Origin: Denitromonas ohlonensis | GTDB lineage: Bacteria > Pseudomonadota > Gammaproteobacteria > Burkholderiales > Rhodocyclaceae | Direction: 5' to 3' | Assembly (NCBI RefSeq): GCF_007625205.1 | Contig: NZ_VMNI01000014.1 | Coordinates: 62,001-126,000 of the forward strand | DNA length: 64,000 nucleotides | Shown: piece after piece, positions 36,072 through 44,751 of the stretch | How the letters are laid out: each line of letters opens with the position of its first letter | Numbering within the stretch: the stretch's first letter is position 1 | Notes under the pieces: model-generated | Databases searched by the model: none | The model's input: only the letters and a program-made list of their open reading frames with translations | What the model was told of the DNA's origin: nothing | Position numbers and translations under genes: made by a program

Positions 36072-37083
36072 TTAGCTTTGCGCGCCGCTGGTTAGCTGCT
36101 TCCAGTGGCAGTACAGGAAGTAGCCTAGCCACTTGGGGCTGAAGGTCAGCAGTAGGGTCTCTCTGATGTAGTACGAAGCCTCAGTGTAGCGACCGGTTTC
36201 GACGAGCGTGGTGGCGATTTTCTTGAGCTCATAGGCCTTCGCACGCTTTGAAAAAGCGACGACCGCCTTGTTGCGCGAGAGCAGGATGCCTTTGTCGAAA
36301 ACGCGCAGTTGATAGATCTTTTTCTCGAAGATCGAGATCGCAGTCGACATGTTGTTGGATTTTTTTTGGGTCAGGAATATTGTGCTCGGACACGACTGCC
36401 GGGTTGTAGAGAATGCAGTCGGCTGCGTCGATGCCCCGCATGTAGATATCCCGGTCGCATTCGTACCGGATGTTCTCATCCATACCGCCGAATCCAAGCC
36501 AGAATTCGCGTCGGTAGATACTGCAATTCAGGTGTGCAAAACCTCCGGCCTGAAGCAACTCGGCAGCAGAGATGCGGCGGGTGCCATTGGCGTCGGGTGC
36601 GCCGTGGGCGAATTTTTCGACCCCCGAAATCCATAGCGGTGTGTTGTTCGGACGGCCGTCGGAAAACAATGCGCGTTGGTCGGTAAAGTAGAGATCCGTG
36701 CTTGTTTTCTGGGCTTCGATCGAAGCCTTGCAGCGCTGCAGGTGATGCGGATCGATCCAGGCGTCGTCGTCGTCGAGGAAGCACAGGTACTTCCCTCGAG
36801 CCTGCCCAGCCCCAAAGTTCATGGAATAACTCTGGCCATGACCGTTGGGACGATGGACCAGGTAATGGAAGCTGGCCTTGCCTTGGTAGGCCAATTCAAG
36901 CGCGTGGTAGGCCTCCAGGTCGGCGCCCGTTGAACCGTCGTTAACAATGATGACTTCGAGATCGGTGCAGTCTTGCGAAAGAACGGAATCAAGCGCGATT
37001 TTGAAGAGGCCGCAGCGGTTTCTCGTCGGAATGACTACGGAGAAAAATGGTGTAGGGATTGATTGATTCATTCTCTCGATCAT
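36072..37083 (-). CDS. Glycosyltransferase family 2 protein, frameshifted at a poly-A run
   Basis: The N-terminal ~235 residues are a normal GT2 domain: FFSVVIPTRNRCGLF, IIVNDGST, and LCFLDDDDAWIDP (DXD). After SEHNIPDPKK the frame runs into a non-homologous tail ending at 36229. One base over, the sequence continues sensibly (SNNMSTAISIFEKK..YQLRVFDKGIL..) to a stop at 36072, giving the usual helical C-terminus. The join is a run of eight A on the coding strand (36360-36367); seven would restore one frame of ~337 residues. This is either a sequencing error, a real inactivation, or slippage. Start 37083 or 37071. Confidence 0.75.
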
Positions 37084-37168
37084 TGATTTTTGTCTTGTTG
37101 CAAAGCCGCAGCACGGGTGGTGTCGAACCTGCGTGAGCAAAGAACGTATTCGTCTGGTTCAGCGCGGG

Positions 37169-38884
37169 TCAGTCCTGCGCGCTGGCGATCCTGTCGATGC
37201 AGGAAGCGATCTGCTGATACACGGAACGATAGGTTGTAGCGGGCTTCCCGTAGGGGTCTTCAATATCGAGACTCCTCGGTTCTCGCGGATCAGCGAGCGC
37301 CAGCAAGAATGTTCGATCTGCCGCGTCCGGATGTGCCTGACACACTTTTCGATAGTGATCTAGCTCCATGACGAAGATAATTCCGGCATCGGCAACGACA
37401 GTCGGTTTGAGCTGCTTTGAAGCCCATCCCGTCATATCCAGACCGGCATCGTGTGCAACGTCAATCATCACGGGATCCGCTGCACGATCGACGACGGGAT
37501 GAAAGCCTGACGACGATATGGTGACGGGGCGTTCAAACACCGATTTTGCATATCGCTCGGAAATCGCGCTTCGGTTGATGTTGCCGTAGCATACAAAATG
37601 TATGTGATTTGACTTGCGAACTATGTCGCGGATGGTGCCGTTCTGCCACGCTTCGCGCTGAGTCTTGAGGATTTTTTTGTCGGCCTGGATGCGCGCAAAG
37701 CGCTCTTGGTAGGTTTTGACGATCCGCCAGGCGTCGACCAAGCCCGGCTTGGGGTCGGTCAGTCGCTGGACATCGAATGAATGATGCCAGTTGAGCATTA
37801 GCAGTGCGTCTTTGAGGACGGATTGCCACCCAGGAATGCTGACCAGCCGGGTCGGCGCGTTCTTGCGAAGCACTTGTTCATGCCAGTAAACATCGCGCGA
37901 CAGGTTGCGGCAGTAGACGCCAATGCGCGCTGGGGGGTGTTCTTCTACCCGGCCTTTGACAAGTAGCTCGTAAAGCATGCCGGGGAAATTGGCTCCAGCT
38001 GCAGCGGCCAGAGGCAGGGAGCCCCAGAAGCGACCATTGACCTCCATGAGGCGGAACTGGCCGGAGGCCGGGTCATGCTTGAACTCAACCATCGCCACAC
38101 CATGCCACTTCATGGCCGCCATCAAGCGCTGTGACGCGTCGAGCAGGGCGGGAGTAATGTCGACACTCATACGCAGGCTGCTGCCGCCGCCGGTCAGTGG
38201 CACTTCGTGCAGTCGGCGGTGCTGAAAGGCATAGACGACCTTGCCTTGGTCAGCGAGCAGTTCGATGCCTTCTCCTTCGCCGCGAAAGTACTCCTGCAGG
38301 ATGACATGACCAAAACGCAGGGCGTGCCTCACCTGGGCGCGCAGTTCGTTGTCGTCAAAGGCGTAGCTGACAGTGAGCTGGACGTTTTTGGACTGGTCTG
38401 CTCCGACCGAGCTGGCGGGTTTGATGACGATTGGAAAACTGAACTGGGCTCGCGCATCATCGAGCTGAGCGATATCGTCGACCAGCACGCTGCGTGGCAC
38501 GGGAATGCCGACAGATTCAGCCAGCGCAACGGTCTGGGCTTTGTCCAGCGCCAGCCGGAGACTGTCCGTCGGAGCCATGGCGATTCGGCTGTCGTCGTAG
38601 CGATCGCGGTACTTGAGCAGTGGCGCGACGGTGCGCTCGGTAACCGGGATGATTAACGCGTAACGGCTTTGTTTGGTGATCTCTCGAATCCAGTCAATGA
38701 ACTCGGACTGGCGCTCCAGTGGGTCGGGGTAGTTCAGGCACGCGTCGACGGTTCGTGAATACGCAGCAATCGGATGGTCGTTATTGCTGGCGACGTCCAC
38801 GGCTATCCCGATCTCCTTGAGTGAGCGTGCGACCGACAGGGCGGGGGCCAGGTCAGCGTCAAGGATCAGAATTCGGTCAGTCAT
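37169..38884 (-). CDS. ATP-grasp / low-molecular-weight protein tyrosine phosphatase fusion
   Basis: 571 residues. Residues ~1-330 are a CarB-like ATP-grasp ligase: a Rossmann-like start MTDRILILDADLAP, FPIVIKPASSVGAD with the ATP Lys, EYFRGEGEGIEL, and MEVNGRFWGSLPLA with metal ligands. Residues ~425-571 are an LMW-PTP: the P-loop HFVCYGNINRSAISER has Cys432 and Arg438, and DIEDPYGKP carries the general acid Asp. LMW-PTPs in EPS loci dephosphorylate tyrosine kinases; the ATP-grasp half suggests peptide-like ligation or tailoring. Start 38884 precedes the first beta strand; MSASPMTD five codons earlier is possible. Confidence 0.82.
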   Translation of the reverse strand: MTDRILILDADLAPALSVARSLKEIGIAVDVASNNDHPIAAYSRTVDACLNYPDPLERQSEFIDWIREITKQSRYALIIPVTERTVAPLLKYRDRYDDSRIAMAPTDSLRLALDKAQTVALAESVGIPVPRSVLVDDIAQLDDARAQFSFPIVIKPASSVGADQSKNVQLTVSYAFDDNELRAQVRHALRFGHVILQEYFRGEGEGIELLADQGKVVYAFQHRRLHEVPLTGGGSSLRMSVDITPALLDASQRLMAAMKWHGVAMVEFKHDPASGQFRLMEVNGRFWGSLPLAAAAGANFPGMLYELLVKGRVEEHPPARIGVYCRNLSRDVYWHEQVLRKNAPTRLVSIPGWQSVLKDALLMLNWHHSFDVQRLTDPKPGLVDAWRIVKTYQERFARIQADKKILKTQREAWQNGTIRDIVRKSNHIHFVCYGNINRSAISERYAKSVFERPVTISSSGFHPVVDRAADPVMIDVAHDAGLDMTGWASKQLKPTVVADAGIIFVMELDHYRKVCQAHPDAADRTFLLALADPREPRSLDIEDPYGKPATTYRSVYQQIASCIDRIASAQD

Positions 38885-38947
38885 TGGCGATGCGCTCATG
38901 CTGGCGTTGCTCTGGCCGGTCGTTGCGGTCAATCTGTTTGCGGACCA

Positions 38948-40441
38948 TCAGGATACAGCGCCGGGCTCGGCGCGGCGGTGAACGATCAAGCTGGTGAGTG
39001 CTGCCTCCAAACCGGCGGGGCGGCCGCTGAGTAGCCAAAGTACAAGGGAGACAAGTGTGTACACCAGCGCGCCAAGCCCGGATTTTACTACCAGTGTGGC
39101 TAGGGTCGGAAATTCGGAGGGTAACGGCAGGTAAGTCAGTGCCAGCGCCATGGCGCCTGCGGCAGCAGCGGGGCGCCAGAGCATGCCAGGGAGCGCTGGC
39201 AGCGGAAGTGCCAGCCGATGGGAACACCAGGAAAACAACACAATCATTTCGAGAACCGACAGGCTCAGTTTCAGCACAATTGGGGCCGTGATTCCGCCCC
39301 ACTGAAACAGGGGGTAGAACAGGGCGAGAAACAGCGCCGTTCTGCCCAGTCCGATCAGCGCTGCCTTGTCTTGCATACCCGACATGGTCATGAATTTGCC
39401 GAGGTTTTCCGCGATGGCATAAAACAGCCAGACCAGTGCAAACAGGCCAATGATGGGGGCGGCCGCATGCCATTGGTCGCCGAGCAACACGGCGGTCAGC
39501 TCGGGTGCCAAGCACCATACGCCAATGGAGGCCGGCGTGATTAGTGCAATAAACACGGCCGTCGAGATGAGGAAGGCGCTGCGCAGGCGTGCGGGCTCAT
39601 CCTGCAACTTGGCGTAGCCGGGGACCAAGGCTGAGCCTGCCGGGCCCATGAGATCGACCGTCACCGTGCTCGCCACATCTGCGCTGACCGTGTAATAGCC
39701 CAAGTCGCGTTTGGACACCAGGCCGGCAAGGGTGAAACGATCGATCGCGTTGAATAACTGGCGGCTGACGTTGTTGACCAGAATCCATCGCGAGAAATGC
39801 CACAGTTTGCCCATGCCGGTGATACGAAAGCGCGGGCGGTAATCGCTCATCCAGTAGCTGAATAAGACCTCACAGATGTAGCGCGATAATGAGCCGAGAA
39901 CAATCGCCCAGTATGAGCGCAGCCAGAGTGCAAGGCCGATGGTGGCGGCGACCCCGATCAGGCGTGGGAACAGACGGAAACGGAAAAGGCGGTCGAACTG
40001 CAGTTCTTTCTGGAAAACAACGACGCCGATGTTCTCCAGCCCCTTGAAGGCGATACCCAAACCCATGATCAGACTGATGTTGACCACTTCAGGCGCTTGA
40101 GCGTAGTCAGCGATCCAGGGGGATGAGGCCATCAGCAAACCGCCAAACAGCAAGGCCTTGAGAAAACGAAGTGTCCATACCGCGTCAAACTCTGCACGCC
40201 CAGCGCTTTGGTCGCGGATCAGCGCCAGATCGAAGCCAAAATCGAAGAAGCCATCCATGATGGCGACGGCGGCGACAACCGTGGCGACGAGGCCGAAGTC
40301 CTCCGGCATCAGCAGGCGGGCCAGGATCATTGTGCTGATCAACCCGAGGAGGCGATGAGACCAGCGAGTTGCGATCATCCATACGGCACCGAACAGGACC
40401 TTGGTGCGAAGCGGCGGTGACGATGGGGTGTCGGAACTCAT
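38948..40441 (-). CDS. Oligosaccharide flippase (Wzx/MOP superfamily), copy 2
   Basis: 497 residues with about twelve membrane segments. TMILARLLMPEDFGLVATV, ENIGVVVFQKELQFD and LRSYWAIVLGSLSRYI closely parallel the copy at 29330-30811, so the two are paralogues. ATG 40441 was chosen because it starts 11 residues before the TKVLFGAVWMIATRW segment that opens the paralogue; the in-frame extension to 40528 is not homologous. Two flippases in one cluster can serve two lipid-linked intermediates, or reflect a merged pair of loci. Confidence 0.88.
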   Translation of the reverse strand: MSSDTPSSPPLRTKVLFGAVWMIATRWSHRLLGLISTMILARLLMPEDFGLVATVVAAVAIMDGFFDFGFDLALIRDQSAGRAEFDAVWTLRFLKALLFGGLLMASSPWIADYAQAPEVVNISLIMGLGIAFKGLENIGVVVFQKELQFDRLFRFRLFPRLIGVAATIGLALWLRSYWAIVLGSLSRYICEVLFSYWMSDYRPRFRITGMGKLWHFSRWILVNNVSRQLFNAIDRFTLAGLVSKRDLGYYTVSADVASTVTVDLMGPAGSALVPGYAKLQDEPARLRSAFLISTAVFIALITPASIGVWCLAPELTAVLLGDQWHAAAPIIGLFALVWLFYAIAENLGKFMTMSGMQDKAALIGLGRTALFLALFYPLFQWGGITAPIVLKLSLSVLEMIVLFSWCSHRLALPLPALPGMLWRPAAAAGAMALALTYLPLPSEFPTLATLVVKSGLGALVYTLVSLVLWLLSGRPAGLEAALTSLIVHRRAEPGAVS

Positions 40442-40552
40442 TGCGTCTTGGGGCGGTCGGCGAAGGGCACAGGATACTCCATGGTGGCGGACTTCTTCGT
40501 GATGTCGGCCACGGCAGGTCATGGACAATGTTGCACCGCAATCGTGGTCGCT

Positions 40553-40591
40553 TCATGACGTAGTTCGCAGGCGCCGTGGGCGTCATGACGT
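40553..40591. promoter_or_regulatory. Direct repeat in the divergent promoter region upstream of the acyl-CoA ligase
   Basis: The 235-bp gap between the divergent flippase (-) and acyl-CoA ligase (+) genes contains TCATGACGT twice, at 40553-40561 and 40583-40591. The spacing is 30 bp start to start, about three helical turns. The second copy is inside a perfect palindrome CGTCATGACG (40581-40590). This arrangement fits a dimeric regulator binding two same-face sites, but no regulator is known. No coding sequence was recognised in the gap. Confidence 0.35.
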
Positions 40592-40676
40592 GAAGATGCG
40601 CGATAATGCCCCGCCGTCGTGCAGTTGCGCTGCATGATCGCCGACGTGGAACCAATTGCAGGACAAAGGAGCAAGA

Positions 40677-42260
40677 ATGGCCCGACTGATTCACGAATTG
40701 TCAGCAAAGCATGCTGCCCTGACCCCGGATGCGCTGGCGCTATGTGAGGGTGAGCGCAGAATCACCTATGCGCAGCTAGATACGGAAATTGGGCGCGCGG
40801 CGGCGATGTTCTCGGCTCAGGGGTTGACGCGCCATGAACGCGTAGCAGTGTGGCTCGACAAGCGTGCTGAGACGGTTTTTGCGCTTTTCGGCGCCGCGCG
40901 GGCTGGTGGCGTTTTCGTGCCGGTCAATCCATTGCTTAAACCAGAGCAAGTGGAGCACATTCTGACCGATTGCAATGTGCGCGTGCTCGTGACGACGCCT
41001 GAACGCCTGAGTTTGCTGAGTGAGGTTCTGCCGCGTTGCCATGACCTGCGCACGATCGTCGTTGTCGGTACGTCCCCGGTTCCTGGTATAGATGCGAGAG
41101 GCGCCTCGTTGCTTGTTTGGGCGGATCGGCCGACAGAGCCCTTCACCGCAAGCGGCGCCATCGACGCGGACATGGCGGCAATTCTGTACACCTCCGGTAG
41201 CACCGGTCGCCCCAAAGGTGTGGTGCTGTCGCACCGGAATCTGGTGGCTGGCGCCGCCAGCGTGTCGGAATACCTCGAAAACACCCCGGAGGACCGGATT
41301 CTGTCGGTGCTCCCGCTTAGTTTTGACTACGGCCTGAACCAGCTCACCACAGCTTTTTATGTTGGCGCGTGTGCTGTGCTGATGAATTATCTGTTGCCGC
41401 GCGATGTGATTCGTGCCGTGGCTCGTGAGCGGATTACTGGCCTCGCCGCGGTGCCGCCCCTGTGGGTGCAGTTGGCACAACTTGAGTGGCCCGAATCGGT
41501 GCGTGAGCATCTGCGCTACTTCACTAATTCGGGTGGTCATATGCCGGCGACGGTCCTGGCTGGTTTGCGCAGCAATCTGCCGGGGGCCAAGCCGGTTCTC
41601 ATGTATGGCTTGACGGAGGCCTTTCGTTCGACTTACCTGCCGCCGGCCGAAGTCGATCAACGACCGGACTCCATGGGTAGGGCGATCCCCAACGCCGAAA
41701 TTCTGGTTGTGCGTGAAGATGGCGGTGTCTGCGAGCCAGGCGAGCCGGGCGAACTTGTGCATCGTGGTGTGCATGTGGCGATGGGTTATTGGAATGATCC
41801 GGCCCGGACAGCCGAGCGTTTCCGGCCCGCACCGGGTCAGCCCGAGGGCTTGCCGATGCCAGAAATGGCAGTGTGGTCGGGTGATACGGTCAAAAAGGAT
41901 GAGGCCGGCTTTCTGTACTTTGTCGGCCGACGCGATGAGATGATCAAAACCTCCGGCTATCGGGTCAGCCCGGCGGAGGTGGAAGAAGTTGCCTATAGCG
42001 CAGAAGCGGCCAACGAACTGGCGGCGATTGGTGTGTCGCATCCGGTGCTGGGACAGGCCGTTGTGTTGATTGCCTACTCGGAAGAGGATGCTGCCGCCGT
42101 GACCAACAAGATACTCGACGTGTGTCGCCAGCGTTTGCCGGCCTTCATGGTCCCGGCGCAGGTTCTGGTGCGTAGTGAGGCGTTGCCGCGCAATCCCAAC
42201 GGTAAAATTGACCGCAAGCGGTTAGGGGCAGAATCCGGCGACCTGTTTGGCGCTAGTTGA
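40677..42260 (+). CDS. Acyl-CoA ligase (AMP-forming), exosortase A system-associated
   Basis: 527 residues of the ANL superfamily. Core motifs are AILYTSGSTGRPKGVVLSH (169-187), YGLTEAFRSTYLP (adenine/substrate region), SGDTVKKDEAGFLYFVGR and the C-terminal NPNGKIDRKRL with the catalytic Lys. It should activate a carboxylic or amino acid as adenylate and load it on CoA or a carrier protein. ATG 40677 has AAAGGAG 6-7 bp upstream. It pairs functionally with the PLP decarboxylase and carrier proteins nearby, as in other XrtA loci. Confidence 0.92.
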   Translation: MARLIHELSAKHAALTPDALALCEGERRITYAQLDTEIGRAAAMFSAQGLTRHERVAVWLDKRAETVFALFGAARAGGVFVPVNPLLKPEQVEHILTDCNVRVLVTTPERLSLLSEVLPRCHDLRTIVVVGTSPVPGIDARGASLLVWADRPTEPFTASGAIDADMAAILYTSGSTGRPKGVVLSHRNLVAGAASVSEYLENTPEDRILSVLPLSFDYGLNQLTTAFYVGACAVLMNYLLPRDVIRAVARERITGLAAVPPLWVQLAQLEWPESVREHLRYFTNSGGHMPATVLAGLRSNLPGAKPVLMYGLTEAFRSTYLPPAEVDQRPDSMGRAIPNAEILVVREDGGVCEPGEPGELVHRGVHVAMGYWNDPARTAERFRPAPGQPEGLPMPEMAVWSGDTVKKDEAGFLYFVGRRDEMIKTSGYRVSPAEVEEVAYSAEAANELAAIGVSHPVLGQAVVLIAYSEEDAAAVTNKILDVCRQRLPAFMVPAQVLVRSEALPRNPNGKIDRKRLGAESGDLFGAS

Positions 42261-42270
42261 GTGCCTGCGG

Positions 42271-43509
42271 TCAGCTGTTCTGGGTGACGGCGTCGTCCAG
42301 CACGGCCGCAAGCGCGGCGGTGCGGGCCCGGCGTGATGACTGAGCAACGACGTTGGGCTCTGGAAGGGGTGATGAGGACGGCGCACCACAAAAGGCTTCC
42401 AGAGTTTTTGCGATCGCCCCAGTATCGTTCAGTGGGGTGACGTTGTTGAGGCCTGCCAGGGAGAGTGCTTGAGCGGTGTCGCCTTTGGGGTCGGTGAGCG
42501 CAATGATCGGACGACCAGCACGCAAGTATTCATAGAGCTTTGCCGGGATCTGTTGGTTGCAATTGCTCGCCTGCAAAATGAGCAGGCCGTCGGCGCGACA
42601 GATTTCCGCCAATGCATCGCGGTAACCGATTGGCGGCAGGATTTCGACCAGGTCTGCCACGCCGTTTGATTCAGCCAGCTTGCGCAGGAGATCGGAATGG
42701 ACCGGTGCGCGAAATCGCAGCCTGAGGCGCTGAGCGAGCCTCGGGTTGCTGGCTTGAAACTGCGCCAGAGCGGACAGCAGTGGGCGCGGATCCCGTTCGT
42801 CGGGGTAGACGATGCCGCTGTGAAGCAGCGTGAGGTAGCCGTCGGTGAGCGCGGTATCGCGCGTAAGGCCCGCGAATGCCGCTTCGTCATAGCCGTTTTC
42901 GATGAGGCGCATCTTGTGGGCAGCGCTGGGAAAGCGGTCTCGATACATGCTCAAAGCGCCGGGGGTCGTCATCACCATGCACGCGGCAGTTCGGGCAATG
43001 CGTTGCTCAAGTTGTGAAAAGCGCTGCCATTGTGCCGGATCGGTTGGGTAATCGTCCTGTGCCATGGGGTCGCGGAAGTCGGCGATCCATGGCAGTTTGC
43101 TGTTCTCTGCAAGGCTCGCACCAATCTGATGAGCAGTTGCGACCGGATAGGTCGACCAGATCGCGTCTGGTTGATAGCGCTGAATCAGTTGTCGTCCGGC
43201 GAAGATGGCAGCCGGCTGCCAACTGGCCCAGCGGTCTGGCAGGGCAACGATGGACGGGTAGCGTCCGGCGATTGACAGATGGCGGGCCGCATCCAGACCA
43301 AAGGCGCGTTTGATGATGGTGCCATCGGGGATGTCAGCCATTTGATCGTCAGCGCACTTTTCGTAGGCACGGGGAGAGATGGTCAGTACCAGTGGCTCCC
43401 ATCCGAACTCTGCCAGATATCGGACAAAACGCAGCGTGCGTTGAACACCACTACTCCCTTGGATTGGGGGAAAGTGGTATGCGACCATCAGGAGACGTTT
43501 TTTTTGCAT
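42271..43509 (-). CDS. Glycosyltransferase (GT4-like)
   Basis: About 412 residues beginning MQKKRLLMVAYHFPPIQGSS. The N-terminal part has GVQRTLRFVRYLAEFGWEP, and the middle has WIADFRDPMAQDD, frequent in the GT4-type enzymes of EPS loci. The C-terminal donor site is less canonical (QQIPAKLYEYLRAGRPI) but has the conserved Glu. An in-frame extension of 21 codons to 43572 is possible; the shorter form fits the family start. It ends 10 bp from the convergent acyl-CoA ligase. Confidence 0.83.
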   Translation of the reverse strand: MQKKRLLMVAYHFPPIQGSSGVQRTLRFVRYLAEFGWEPLVLTISPRAYEKCADDQMADIPDGTIIKRAFGLDAARHLSIAGRYPSIVALPDRWASWQPAAIFAGRQLIQRYQPDAIWSTYPVATAHQIGASLAENSKLPWIADFRDPMAQDDYPTDPAQWQRFSQLEQRIARTAACMVMTTPGALSMYRDRFPSAAHKMRLIENGYDEAAFAGLTRDTALTDGYLTLLHSGIVYPDERDPRPLLSALAQFQASNPRLAQRLRLRFRAPVHSDLLRKLAESNGVADLVEILPPIGYRDALAEICRADGLLILQASNCNQQIPAKLYEYLRAGRPIIALTDPKGDTAQALSLAGLNNVTPLNDTGAIAKTLEAFCGAPSSSPLPEPNVVAQSSRRARTAALAAVLDDAVTQNS

Positions 43510-43672
43510 GACAGCCTGGGAAGGGGCTGGGAAGTTGGCGATGGCAGGGGCACTGGGTAACAGTTCATGCATGCCGACGGAAATCGACCCCTATAATAAC
43601 AACCTGCTCGCTGGGCGGTGATCTCCGTGTCATCCTCGCGGACATGCTCAAATAGTCGCTTGGAGGTTTGAC

Positions 43673-43921
43673 TTGGATATCAAGCACGAAGTGCTGCTCG
43701 TACTGGACGATGTGCTCGCACTCAATGGTCGGGCCATGGCCTATGATCTTGAAATGCCCTTGCTCGGTGCGGTGCCTGAACTGGATTCGATGGCTGTCGT
43801 CGGTGTCATCAACCTGCTCGAAGAGCGCTTTGGTTTCATCGTCGAAGATGATGATATCGACGGACGTACCTTCGCTAGTGTAGGCACCCTAGTGGAATTT
43901 GTTTCCGGCAAATTGCGGTGA
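43673..43921 (+). CDS. Acyl carrier protein, exosortase-associated, copy 2
   Basis: 82 residues; Ser39 in VPELDSMAVVGVINLLEE is the phosphopantetheine attachment site with the usual Asp before it. The start is TTG at 43673, with GGAGG at 43662-43666 about 6 bp upstream; no ATG fits the frame. The GTGA overlap with hydrolase 2 couples the two. It is the same length as copy 1 at 34977-35225 and has Ser at the same residue number, so the two are paralogues in mirrored modules. Confidence 0.87.
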   Translation: MDIKHEVLLVLDDVLALNGRAMAYDLEMPLLGAVPELDSMAVVGVINLLEERFGFIVEDDDIDGRTFASVGTLVEFVSGKLR

Positions 43922-44751
43922 CGACACAGTCAAGGGAGGCGTTTTTCCTCCCCGGCCCGTTTGATCCGGGCCGTTTCTGCTTGCTGCAAATACCGTCTGA
44001 GGCGCTGAAGGGGTGCGTGCTCTTTGTGCCAGCGTTTGCAGAAGAAATGAATAAGTCCAGGCGCATGGTGGCTTTGGCTGCTGACTATTTTGCAGCTAAT
44101 GGTTGGGCAAGCATGTTGCTGGATCCCTCGGGTTGCGGCGACAGCGGAGGCGACTTTTCCGATGCTGAATGGCTTGGCTGGCAAGACGATATCGATGCGG
44201 CCTACACTTGGTTGAGCGAGCGATTTGGCGTCACCCCGGTGCTTTGGTCAATGCGTGCAGGTTGTTTGCTGGTGACCGATTGGCTCAGGTCGCGGCAGAT
44301 TGATGTGCCAACGTTATTTTGGCAGCCAGTGATTCACGGCAAACAGCACCTGACTCAGTTCTTGTTCTTGAAAGCCGCGGGTGAAATGCTTGGGGATTCT
44401 GATGGGCGGGCTGTTATGGCCCGCACACGCCAAGACCTCGCGTCGGGATGTAGCGTCGAAATCGCTGGCTACACGTTGTCCCCGTACTTGGCTGAGGGGC
44501 TGGAAGCCGCATCGCTGGAAGCGTTCCCCTCCTTGAAGTCGACCACGACTGTGATTGAAGTCCTCGCCTCTGAAGGGGTGTCTGGGCCAAATTCAATAGC
44601 TCTTCAGCAGAAATGGTCAGCGATGAGTATTCCCTATGCGTGGGCGACCGTCACCGGGCCGGCGTTCTGGCGCACCCAGGAAATTTCCGTGGCTCTGAGC
44701 TTGCCGGTTGTCTCGCTTGATGCACTCAATGGGGGCGTCGGTGAGCTTTAG
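43918..44751 (+). CDS. Exosortase A system-associated hydrolase 2, copy 2
   Basis: 277 residues, GTG start overlapping the carrier protein stop. The subfamily signature LFVPAFAEEMNKSR (35-48) is shared with copy 1. At the nucleophile elbow it reads WSMRAGCLL, with Arg113 in the serine position, as in copy 1. LLDPSGCGDSGGDFS is the strand-turn after helix A. The protein probably does not act as a standard serine hydrolase. Its 3' end overlaps the start of hydrolase 1. Confidence 0.87.
   Translation: MTTQSREAFFLPGPFDPGRFCLLQIPSEALKGCVLFVPAFAEEMNKSRRMVALAADYFAANGWASMLLDPSGCGDSGGDFSDAEWLGWQDDIDAAYTWLSERFGVTPVLWSMRAGCLLVTDWLRSRQIDVPTLFWQPVIHGKQHLTQFLFLKAAGEMLGDSDGRAVMARTRQDLASGCSVEIAGYTLSPYLAEGLEAASLEAFPSLKSTTTVIEVLASEGVSGPNSIALQQKWSAMSIPYAWATVTGPAFWRTQEISVALSLPVVSLDALNGGVGEL

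Noticed and set aside
37169-38884. Carbamoyl-phosphate synthase large-chain fragment
   Set aside because: Only one ATP-grasp unit is present and it is fused to a tyrosine phosphatase in an EPS context, so a CarB role is unlikely.
40776-42041. A 421-codon open frame on the - strand opposite the acyl-CoA ligase
   Set aside because: Composition is rich in His, Arg and Gln with no motif, and the + strand frame is a complete ligase; treated as a shadow.
43592-43597. TATAAT box upstream of the second carrier protein
   Set aside because: The hexamer is perfect, but no -35 lies 16-18 bp upstream on either strand, so it was not listed as a promoter.
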